Source: Streptomyces chrestomyceticus JCM 4735
GTDB taxonomy: Bacteria > Actinomycetota > Actinomycetes > Streptomycetales > Streptomycetaceae
Length of the DNA stretch: 64,000 nt
NCBI RefSeq assembly: GCF_003865135.1
Contig: NZ_BHZC01000001.1
Span: 6,820,001-6,884,000, forward strand
Direction: 5' to 3'
Below the pieces are notes generated by a model. It had not been told where the DNA came from and did not search any database. It worked only from the letters and a program-made list of their open reading frames with translations. This document shows, piece after piece, positions 9,091 through 15,781 of the stretch. Each line of letters starts with the position of its first letter. Position 1 is the first letter of the stretch. A program made the translations under genes and the position numbers.

Positions 9091-10017
9091 TCAGGGAGTG
9101 AGTGCCGAGCGGATCGCACCGTCCACCGTGGGGTGGGTGAACGTGAAGCCGGTGTCCAGGAGGCGTTGGGGGATGATGCGTTGGCTGGCCAGGACGTTGT
9201 CGGCGAACTCGCCCAGGGCGATCCGCAGGGCGGGGGCCGGGACGGGGAAAGGCGTGGGGCGGTGCAGTACGCGGCCCATCGCCGCCGTGACCTCGCGGTT
9301 GGTGACCGGCTCGGGTGCGGTGAAGTTGACCGGGCCGCTCAGTTCCTCGGTGTCGATGAGGTGCCGGAGGGCGGCGATGTGGTCGTGCAGGGAGATGAAG
9401 CTCCAGTACTGCCGGCCGCTGCCGAGCCGTCCGCCCAGGCCCAGCTTGAACAGCGGGAACAGCCGTCCCCAGGCGCCGCCCTGGCGGCCCACGACCAGCC
9501 CGGTGCGGGGGAAGACCGTCCGGATGCCGGCTTCGACGGCCGGGGCGGCGGCCTCCTCCCAGTCGACACAGACGCGGGCCAGGAAGTCGTCGCCGGGCGG
9601 CGCCGACTCGTCCGTCCGCCGGTCGCCGGTGTCCCCGTAGTAGCCGATGGCGCTGCCGCAGACGAAGACGCGCGGCGGGGTGTCCAGGGAGGCGATGGCC
9701 TCGGCGAGCGCCGCCGTGCCGAGGACGCGGCTGTTCCGGATCGTGCGCTTGTACGCGTCGGTCCAGCGGTGGTCGCCCACCCCGGCACCCGCGAGGTGCA
9801 CGACGGCGTCGCAGCCCGCGAGCCCGGCGGCGTCCACCGTCTGGCGTTCGGGGTCCCAGCGCACCTCGTCGGCGCCGCGCGGCGGGCGCCGGACGAGCCG
9901 GACGATCTCGGGCTGCCGTGTCCCGGCTTCCGGCGGGCGGGTGGCGCTCGTCGCGCGCAGGGAGCGCAGGAGTGCCGTTCCGATGAGACCGGTCGAGCCG
10001 GTGATCGCGATCCGCAT
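9091..10017 (-). CDS. TIGR01777 family NAD(P)-dependent epimerase-like protein
   Basis: A 308-residue extended short-chain dehydrogenase-type protein. MRIAITGSTGLIGTALLRSL is the Rossmann motif; VVHLAGAGVGDHRWTDAYKR and SAIGYYGDTGDRRTDES are typical of TIGR01777 (YfcH/SulA-like) proteins. The last 50 residues (LRIALGEFADNVLASQRIIPQRLL) match the DUF1731 C-terminal domain. The true substrate of the family is not established. The ATG at 10017 begins directly at the nucleotide-binding motif; the next gene is divergent with only about 50 bases between starts. Confidence 0.9.
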   Translation of the reverse strand: MRIAITGSTGLIGTALLRSLRATSATRPPEAGTRQPEIVRLVRRPPRGADEVRWDPERQTVDAAGLAGCDAVVHLAGAGVGDHRWTDAYKRTIRNSRVLGTAALAEAIASLDTPPRVFVCGSAIGYYGDTGDRRTDESAPPGDDFLARVCVDWEEAAAPAVEAGIRTVFPRTGLVVGRQGGAWGRLFPLFKLGLGGRLGSGRQYWSFISLHDHIAALRHLIDTEELSGPVNFTAPEPVTNREVTAAMGRVLHRPTPFPVPAPALRIALGEFADNVLASQRIIPQRLLDTGFTFTHPTVDGAIRSALTP

Positions 10018-10067
10018 GACAGCCATACTGCCGTGCCCGGACGCGTATGCATGGCACAGTGGCACGC

Positions 10068-10559
10068 ATGTCCGAATCGCTCGTCCGTACTGCCGTCTTC
10101 GCCGACGAAGAGCCGCTCGCGGTCATCGACCGCCGTACGTGGTCGACGCTGCACGCCGTGACGCCCCGGCCGCAGTCACCGTACGGCCGGTTCTTCGACG
10201 ACCGGCACCGTCCCGAGGACCTGCTCGTGGCGGAGATCGCGGGGCAGGTGGCGGGCTATCTGCGGCTGGTGCCGCCGACGGCGCTGCCCTGCAACGCGCA
10301 CGTCCGGCAGATTCAGGGCCTGGCCGTGGACACCTGGGCGCGCGGCCGGGGCATCGCCCGTACGCTGCTGGACGCGGCGTGCGCGCAGGCGGCGGACGAG
10401 GGCGCCCGCCGGATCACCCTGCGCGTCCTCGGGCACAACGTTCCTGCACGCAGGCTCTACGAGTCGGCGGGCTTCGTGGTCGAGGGCATCCTGCCCGAGG
10501 AGTTCCTGCTGGAGGGCACGTACGTCGATGACGTGCTGATGGGCAAGAAGCTGAGCTGA
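10068..10559 (+). CDS. GNAT family N-acetyltransferase
   Basis: A 163-residue acetyltransferase. The acetyl-CoA binding loop is WARGRGIARTLLDAA (the R-G-R-G-I-A core) after QIQGLAVD, and the motif B end is NVPARRLYESAGFVVEGILPEEF. Substrate cannot be read from the sequence. The start at 10068 (MSESLVRTAVF) is preferred over the ATG at 10047. Convergent with the hydrolase gene at 10576. Confidence 0.9.
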   Translation: MSESLVRTAVFADEEPLAVIDRRTWSTLHAVTPRPQSPYGRFFDDRHRPEDLLVAEIAGQVAGYLRLVPPTALPCNAHVRQIQGLAVDTWARGRGIARTLLDAACAQAADEGARRITLRVLGHNVPARRLYESAGFVVEGILPEEFLLEGTYVDDVLMGKKLS

Positions 10560-10575
10560 GCGGCCGAGACGGCCT

Positions 10576-11415
10576 TTACGGGGTGAGCGCCTTCAAGAGG
10601 GCGTCGGCGAACTCGGCGGGGTGTGTGGTCGTACCGGTGTGTCCGCCGGGGAAGTGCAGGAGTTCCGTGCCGAAGCGTTCGGCAAGGTGGGCGGCCGGCC
10701 GGTAGGACAGCTCGCCGCGGGAGTCCTCGCCACCGGCCAGGACGAGCCGGTCGGTCAGGGCCGCCAGGCGTGCGGTGTCCGGGGCGTAGGACATGAAGGG
10801 GGCCACGATCCGGCCGACGAAGTACGGCAGGTTGGCCATGGTCTGCTCGGCCCGTGCCGCGGCCTGCGGCGGAAGCCGCATCTCCGGTTGAGGCGGCGCG
10901 GTGTCGCCGCCGTCCGCCTTGAGGCCCACGGCGAACTCGGCCATCGCCGGCATGAGCCCCTGGGTACGGAACGTCTCCTGTACGCGGGCGACGAGCGCGC
11001 GGTGTTCGGCGGCGTCCGGCAGGACCTCCACCACCGGCGGCTCGTGCGCCACGACGCGGGTGAGGCGTTCGGGGCGGGTGGTGAGCAGGTGCAGGGCGGT
11101 GATCGCGCCCGAGCTGATGCCGAGTATCCGGGCGGGTTCGTCGGGCGACAGCAGCTCCAGCATGCGGAACGCGTCGTCGGCGTGCTCGGCCACGTGCTGT
11201 TCGGCTTCTGGGTCGTCCAGCACGCTCCGGGACATGCCGCGCGGGTCGTAGGCCGCGACGGTGTACGTGGCGGCCAGGCCGTCGGCGATGCCGTCGAGAG
11301 AGGCCGCGCCGCCCGCTCCGCCGGGTATGAGCAGCAGCAGCGGACCCTGGCCGCGTACTTCGTAGTGCAGGTTCGCGCCGTTCACGCGCAGGCTGCCGGT
11401 GGTCGGGCCGTTCAT
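10576..11415 (-). CDS. Alpha/beta hydrolase
   Basis: A 279-residue cytoplasmic alpha/beta-hydrolase. LLLLIPGGAGGAASLDG is the oxyanion-hole strand, YDPRGMSRS follows, and the nucleophile elbow is G-I-S-S-G in ARILGISSGAITALHLL. GGEDSRGELSYRPA supplies the likely acid and HFPGGHTGTTTHPAEFA the histidine. The start overlaps the stop of the TetR gene by 4 bases (ATGA), so both form an operon in which the TetR protein probably senses a substrate of this enzyme. Confidence 0.9.
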   Translation of the reverse strand: MNGPTTGSLRVNGANLHYEVRGQGPLLLLIPGGAGGAASLDGIADGLAATYTVAAYDPRGMSRSVLDDPEAEQHVAEHADDAFRMLELLSPDEPARILGISSGAITALHLLTTRPERLTRVVAHEPPVVEVLPDAAEHRALVARVQETFRTQGLMPAMAEFAVGLKADGGDTAPPQPEMRLPPQAAARAEQTMANLPYFVGRIVAPFMSYAPDTARLAALTDRLVLAGGEDSRGELSYRPAAHLAERFGTELLHFPGGHTGTTTHPAEFADALLKALTP

Positions 11416-12014
11416 GTCGGGTCTCCTTCTCCGGCTTCGCGGGGCGCGGGCCAGTGCGTCAGGGCGGTGTGGAGGGCGTCGAGGGCACGGACCCAGGAGT
11501 CCTGCGGCGACCGTTCGTGCGCGAAGCCGCCGGCGGCTTCCAGCGCGACGAAGCCGTGGAACGTACTGCGCAGCAGGCGGACCGCGTCGGTCAGGTCGGG
11601 TTCGGTCAGGCCGTAGCCGCGCAATATGCCGTAGGTCAGCTCGACCGCGCGCCGCGGGCCGGGGGCGTTCGCGGCCAGTTCCGGGTCGATTTTCAGCGGA
11701 AGCTGCGTCGCCATGTAGCGGCCCGGGTGCGCGGCCGCGTACTCCCGCCAGGCGTCGGCGAACGCGACCAGCGCGTCCTGGCCCGCGAGCCCGGCGGTCG
11801 CCTCCGCGATACGGATGGTCTTCTCGTCCGCCGCGAGCAGTGCGATCCGTCCGCGCAGGTCTTCCAGGCTGCGGACGTGCGTATACAGACTCGCGTCCTT
11901 CACACCGAGCCGCCGTGCCACCTGCGACATGGTGACTTGGTCGAGCCCGGCCTCGTCCGCCAGCTCGGCCGCCGCGAGCGTCACTCGGTCCGCTGTTAGT
12001 CCGGCTCGTGCCAT
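11412..12014 (-). CDS. TetR family transcriptional regulator with WHG domain
   Basis: A 200-residue repressor: N-terminal helix-turn-helix (LDQVTMSQVARRLGVKDASLYTHV) and a ligand domain with FHGFVALEAAGGF, the hallmark of the WHG C-terminal family. CGGAGGACA precedes the ATG. The likely operator is the inverted repeat at 12048-12080 in its own promoter, implying autoregulation together with the downstream hydrolase gene. Confidence 0.92.
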   Translation of the reverse strand: MARAGLTADRVTLAAAELADEAGLDQVTMSQVARRLGVKDASLYTHVRSLEDLRGRIALLAADEKTIRIAEATAGLAGQDALVAFADAWREYAAAHPGRYMATQLPLKIDPELAANAPGPRRAVELTYGILRGYGLTEPDLTDAVRLLRSTFHGFVALEAAGGFAHERSPQDSWVRALDALHTALTHWPAPREAGEGDPT

Positions 12015-12047
12015 GTGGCTGTCCTCCGTGTCATTGCCTAGTCACTT

Positions 12048-12080
12048 TAGGCTATAACTAAGGCTCCTAGGTATAGCCTA
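12048..12080. promoter_or_regulatory. Candidate TetR operator
   Basis: Perfect 9-bp inverted repeat TAGGCTATA (12048-12056) and TATAGCCTA (12072-12080), 34 bases upstream of the TetR start. The surrounding sequence is AT-rich against the genome and contains further CTAGG/CCTAG elements. Binding is inferred. Confidence 0.7.
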
Positions 12081-12147
12081 CGGGCTCTAGGTGCGACAAG
12101 AGATTTAGGCAGCAGGCCGCCGTGGGCCGGCTCGGGCCCCACGGAAA

Positions 12148-12186
12148 GAGCGCCGCGCCCCGCCGTGAAGGCGGCACGCGGCGCTC
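12148..12186. terminator. Two-step hairpin between CRISPR array and TetR promoter
   Basis: GAGCGCCGCG (12148-12157) pairs with CGCGGCGCTC (12177-12186), and inside it CCGCC pairs with GGCGG around GTGAA. It lies at the leader-distal end of the array and may end the crRNA precursor. Confidence 0.6.
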
Positions 12187-12210
12187 GCGGCTTGTGTTGT
12201 GGCGCGGCGA

Positions 12211-12726
12211 GAGAACGGCCCCGCGTATGCGGGGGCCACGATGCGGCGGACAGCCGCGCGTACAGATCGGAGGGAACAGCCCCGCCCGCGCGGGGACCAC
12301 GGGCACATCGCCCATGCCGAACTCGACCGGAAGGGAACACCGCTCACGCGGGGACCACCTGGGGGTGATGGCATTCACGACGACGCCGAGGGGAACACCC
12401 CCGCCCACGCGGGGACCACAACTCAAAGATCGCAACAGCCCGGCCGCTGAAGGGAACACCCCCGCCCACGCGGGGACCACTACGTGCTCGACAGGGTCGA
12501 CCCGCACGAGACGGGAACACCCCCGCCCACGCGGGGACCACGGGTCTCCCCGGGTAAGCCGGGCGCAGCATAAGGGGAACACCCCCGCCCACGCGGGGAC
12601 CACGCACCCGCGACGACTTCCAGAATCCGGAGCCAGGGAACACCCCCGCCCACGCGGGGACCACTCGCAGGTCAGCGCAGTGCGGTCCGGTCTCACGGGG
12701 AACACCCCCGCCCACGCGGGGACCAC
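12211..12726 (-). CRISPR. Type I-E CRISPR array, 9 repeats and 8 spacers
   Basis: Repeats are 29 bases with the palindromic core CCCCGCCCACGCGGGG. They sit at 12211-12239, 12272-12300, 12333-12358, 12391-12419, 12452-12480, 12513-12541, 12575-12603, 12636-12664 and 12698-12726. Spacers are 32 or 33 bases. Read on the minus strand each repeat starts GTGGTCCCCGCG, as actinobacterial I-E repeats do, so transcription runs from high to low coordinates. Repeats 3-9 in coordinate order from 12391 are identical. The copies at 12211 and 12272 carry substitutions and the one at 12333 is only 26 bases, which marks the old leader-distal end. No cas gene lies in the window. Confidence 0.98.
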
Positions 12727-12799
12727 AGCCCGCGACCAGCGATTCTGTCAGCCGACGCGGCGGTTTTTACTCACTCTCATCGTTGCCGACCGGTGGGCA
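12727..12799 (-). promoter_or_regulatory. Probable CRISPR leader
   Basis: The sequence upstream of the last, perfect repeat contains the run GGTTTTTACTCACTC (12762-12776), read as GAGTGAGTAAAAACC on the transcribed strand. An AT-richer stretch next to the newest repeat is what a leader should look like. It ends at the stop codon of the DUF4240 gene. Confidence 0.6.
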
Positions 12800-13318
12800 T
12801 CAGGTCCCATACCGATCCCACAACGCAGGAAACCGTTCCGCCAGGACTCGATCGTCGTCAAGGTCCAAGTAGGTGCCGAGAGGTTCGCGGGGCTGGGGTG
12901 GTAGGCCGAGGTCGGGCATTTCGGCGCCGGTGAGTTGTTCGTACGCCTCGTCCGCCGCGTAGCCGAGTTCCTCCGCGTCGCCGTCCACCTCGTCGTCGAA
13001 CGCGTCCAGCAGGTCGGCGAGGTGGTCGGGGTCGTGCAGGGCGCCTTCGAAGACCTCCCGGCCCTGGCCGATCAGCCAGCTCCGGAAGTTGTCGAAGGCG
13101 TCGTCGCTCGCGCCGCCGAGCAGGATGCCGGCCGCGGCCCACAGGTCCCAGGTGTAGGCGCGGCGGTCCCGGGACTCGAAGTGCCGGGCGAAGTCCACGA
13201 CCGAGTCGGGGTCGAGGGCGACCAGTCGTTCGACGAGGGCGTCCGCCTGCTCCTCCGGGTCGCCTTCGGCGGCCTCGCGGGAGCTGTCGATCAGCTGCCA
13301 GAACTCCGTCTCGTCCAT
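12800..13318 (-). CDS. DUF4240 domain protein
   Basis: A 172-residue acidic cytoplasmic protein. MDETEFWQLIDSSREAA and the conserved TWDLWAAAGILLGGASDDAFDNFRSWLIGQGREVFE followed by DPDHLAD define DUF4240, a family seen in bacterial immunity and toxin-immunity contexts but without a known activity. A GTG directly before the ATG could also serve as start. It stands alone beside the CRISPR leader; the proximity is not evidence of a shared function. Confidence 0.85.
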   Translation of the reverse strand: MDETEFWQLIDSSREAAEGDPEEQADALVERLVALDPDSVVDFARHFESRDRRAYTWDLWAAAGILLGGASDDAFDNFRSWLIGQGREVFEGALHDPDHLADLLDAFDDEVDGDAEELGYAADEAYEQLTGAEMPDLGLPPQPREPLGTYLDLDDDRVLAERFPALWDRYGT

Positions 13319-13471
13319 CACGGGTCCAGCATCGTTCCTGGGGCACGGCGCCGCACGCGGAGTACCCCAGATGCGACGGTGTCGTTATCCGCGGCCGCTC
13401 GCGCGGAAAAGCGGACACAAGGTGTCGGGTTTCGGCGGGAGGGTCGTGGCATGACAGAAGGAGAACTCACC

Positions 13472-14407
13472 ATGGCCGAGGCAGGCAGCCCGCAGGGGCC
13501 GCTCACCGGGAAGATCGCGCTGGTCGCCGGCGCGACGCGCGGCGCGGGCCGGGCGATGGCGGTGGAGCTGGGCCGGGGCGGCGCCACGGTCTATGTCACC
13601 GGCCGTACGACCAGGGAACACGTCAGCGAGGTCGGCCGGGCGACGGAGACGATCGAGGAGACCGCGGAGCTGGTGACGGCGGCGGGCGGGACGGGCATCG
13701 CCGTACCGACGGACCATCTGGACCCGGCGGCGGTACGGGCGCTGACCGAGCGCATCGACCGCGAGCAGGGGCGGCTGGACCTCCTCGTCAACGACCTGTG
13801 GGGCGGGGACGTGAATGTCGAGTGGGGAAAGAAGATGTGGGAGCACGACCTGGAGAAGGGGCTGCGGGTGCTGCGGCTCGGGGTGGAGAGCCACATCGTC
13901 ACCAGCAGGTACGCGCTGCCGCTGCTGATCCGTCGGCCCGGCGGGCTGCTGGTGGAGGTGACGGACGGTACGGAGGAGTTCAACCGGCGCTACCGGGAGC
14001 CCTTCTACTACGACCTGGCCAAGAGCGGCCCGATCCGGATGACGAAGGGCCTCGCCACGGAACTGCCGGAGTACGGGTGCACGGCGGTGTGCCTGACGCC
14101 GGGCTGGCTGCGGTCGGAAGCCATGCTGGACACCCACTTCAAGGTCACCGAGGAGAACTGGCGGGCGGGCTGCGAGCAGAACCCGCACTTCGCGATCTCC
14201 GAGACGCCGGTGTTCGTGGGGCGGGCGCTGGCGGCGCTGGCCGCCGACCCGGACGTGGCCCGGTTCAACGGGCAGACGCTGTCCAGCGGTGGGCTGGCGA
14301 AGGTGTACGGCTTCACGGACGTGGACGGGTCGGCGCCGGACGCCTGGCGCTACATCACCGAGGTCGAGCAGGAGGGGAAGCCGGCGGACACGAGCGGGTA
14401 TCGGTAG
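13472..14407 (+). CDS. Short-chain dehydrogenase/reductase
   Basis: A 311-residue SDR oxidoreductase. The cofactor motif is IALVAGATRGAGRAMAVEL, the active-site pair sits in FYYDLAKSG (Y-x3-K), and LLVNDLWGGD replaces the usual NNAG. After the catalytic core there is PGWLRSEAMLDTHFKV. Substrate unknown. The ATG at 13472 is chosen because AAGGAG lies 8 bases upstream; an in-frame ATG at 13451 would add seven residues. Confidence 0.9.
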   Translation: MAEAGSPQGPLTGKIALVAGATRGAGRAMAVELGRGGATVYVTGRTTREHVSEVGRATETIEETAELVTAAGGTGIAVPTDHLDPAAVRALTERIDREQGRLDLLVNDLWGGDVNVEWGKKMWEHDLEKGLRVLRLGVESHIVTSRYALPLLIRRPGGLLVEVTDGTEEFNRRYREPFYYDLAKSGPIRMTKGLATELPEYGCTAVCLTPGWLRSEAMLDTHFKVTEENWRAGCEQNPHFAISETPVFVGRALAALAADPDVARFNGQTLSSGGLAKVYGFTDVDGSAPDAWRYITEVEQEGKPADTSGYR

Positions 14408-14471
14408 GGGGGACGGGCAGGACGGGTACGGGGGTACGGGCAGCCGCGGCCTACGAGTGGCCGTAAAGCCC

Positions 14472-15464
14472 CTATCGCCCGTACAGCCCCCGCATACGGC
14501 CAGCCGCCGCGGCGAACCGTTCCCGCAGCTCCGGCGGAGCGAGTACCTCCGCCTCCGGGCCGAGGCCCAGCAACTGGCTGTAGGCGACGTCCAGGGATTC
14601 GACGGGCAGGGTGACCGTGATCCGGCCCTGCTCGTCGGGCTCGCCCGCCGCGGCCAGGGCCTCCTCGGCGCCGGCGCGGTCGGTCACGTGCCGCAGGTGC
14701 CGGGCGCCGTCGGGGGTCAGCCGTACGACCACCTCGTCCCGCAGGATCGAGCGTGCGAACTGGGCGGCGCGTTCCGCCCAGAAGGCGGGCAGGTCGAAGT
14801 CCGGGCCGCGGGTGAAGCGGTCGTCGAGGGGCGTGACGGAGGTGAAGCGGTCGACGCGGTACACGCGCATGTCCGCACCGGGCTCCGTACCGGCCTCCGT
14901 ACCGGCCCGTGCCGCCAGGTACCAGACGCCCGCCTTGAGCACCAGGCCGTACGGCTCCAGCTCGCGCTCCACCTCGGTGTCCTTGCGGCGGTAGCGGGTG
15001 GCGATGCGCCGGTCGTCCCAGACCGCGTCCGCGACGGCGGGCAGCAGCTCGGGGGTGGCCGGTTCGCGGTACCAGGCGGGGGCGTCGAGGTGGAAACGCT
15101 GGGCGGCGCCGTCGGCGGCGTCCCGGAGTTCGGGCAGCAGCGCGGCGGAGACCTTGAGCCGGGCGGCGGAGGCGGCGTCGGCGAGGCCCATGTCGCGCAG
15201 TGCGGCGGGCACACCGGACAGGAACAGCGCCTCGGCCTCGCTGCGGCCGAGGCCGGTCAGCCGGGTGCGGTAGCCGCCGATGAGGCGGTAGCCGCCGGCC
15301 CGGCCGCGGTCCGCGTAGACGGGCACCCCGGCCTCGGAGAGGGAGAGCACGTCGCGGGCGACCGTGCGCTCCGACACCTCCAGCTCCCGCGCCAGTTCGG
15401 CGCCGGTCATCGACGGGCGGGACTGGAGCAGCAGCACCATTCTGATCAGCCGGGCAGCGCGCAT
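14472..15464 (-). CDS. WYL domain transcriptional regulator
   Basis: A 330-residue YafY/DeoR-like regulator. N-terminal winged helix: MRAARLIRMVLLLQSRPSMTGAELARELEVSERTVARDV. The middle WYL domain contains GLVLKAGVWYLAARAG and MRVYRVDRFTSVTPLDDRF; the C-terminus (ESLDVAYSQLLGLGPEAEVLAPPELRERF) is the WCX extension. Ligand and targets are unknown; the divergent SDR ends nearby, while the next gene upstream on the same strand is aceE, separated by the tandem repeat region. Confidence 0.92.
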   Translation of the reverse strand: MRAARLIRMVLLLQSRPSMTGAELARELEVSERTVARDVLSLSEAGVPVYADRGRAGGYRLIGGYRTRLTGLGRSEAEALFLSGVPAALRDMGLADAASAARLKVSAALLPELRDAADGAAQRFHLDAPAWYREPATPELLPAVADAVWDDRRIATRYRRKDTEVERELEPYGLVLKAGVWYLAARAGTEAGTEPGADMRVYRVDRFTSVTPLDDRFTRGPDFDLPAFWAERAAQFARSILRDEVVVRLTPDGARHLRHVTDRAGAEEALAAAGEPDEQGRITVTLPVESLDVAYSQLLGLGPEAEVLAPPELRERFAAAAGRMRGLYGR

Positions 15465-15513
15465 GTCTGCATCATGCCGCGCGGAGGAGCGGCCCGGCGC
15501 ACGGCCGGTGTCC

Positions 15514-15610
15514 CGTGCGCGACAAAGGCCCCGTGCACGACGAAGATCCCGTGCGCGACGAAGATCCCGTGCGCGACAAAGGCCCCGTGCGCGAAGAAGA
15601 TCCCGTGCGG
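15514..15610. repeat. 18-bp tandem repeat, about 5.4 copies
   Basis: Five 18-base units start at 15514, 15532, 15550, 15568 and 15586, with a partial sixth at 15604. Each begins CGTGCGCGA and alternates between two endings, CAAAGGCCC and CGAAGATCC. The block lies in the 317-base gap between the WYL gene and aceE. Confidence 0.95.
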
Positions 15611-15749
15611 AGACCCCGGGCGCGGTTGAGGTGGTCTCCGCACGGGAGCGGGGGCGCCGGACCGGGGTCCGGCGCGGGGTGCGGGCCCGGCGCGGCAGGC
15701 GCGGGCCCGGTGGGAGGTGGTGCGGGCGCGGCGGCGGACCGCCCACCGG

Positions 15750-15771
15750 GTACGGCGGGAGGCCGCCGTAC
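15750..15771 (-). terminator. aceE terminator
   Basis: Perfect 9-bp stem GTACGGCGG (15750-15758) and CCGCCGTAC (15763-15771) around GAGG, 11 bases after the aceE stop on the minus strand. Confidence 0.8.
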
Positions 15772-15781
15772 CCGCCATGGC

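Larger units (their letters stand above)
15465..15781. other. Intergenic region WYL regulator / aceE
   Basis: Holds the 18-bp tandem repeat, a very GC-rich stretch and the aceE terminator. Reading frames stay open on both strands because of the repeat period but show no protein family. Confidence 0.6.

Noticed and set aside
12067..12726. Minus-strand ORF of 219 codons with repeated VVPAWAGVFP
   Set aside because: This is the CRISPR array translated; the repeat period gives an apparent peptide repeat.
12800..13318. DUF4240 gene as a cas or anti-phage component of the array
   Set aside because: No similarity to any Cas protein is visible; only adjacency supports it.
14289..15629. A plus-strand ORF over the WYL gene that reads into the 18-bp tandem repeat
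   Set aside because: The strand opposite encodes a clear WYL regulator; the repeat keeps frames open by its period.
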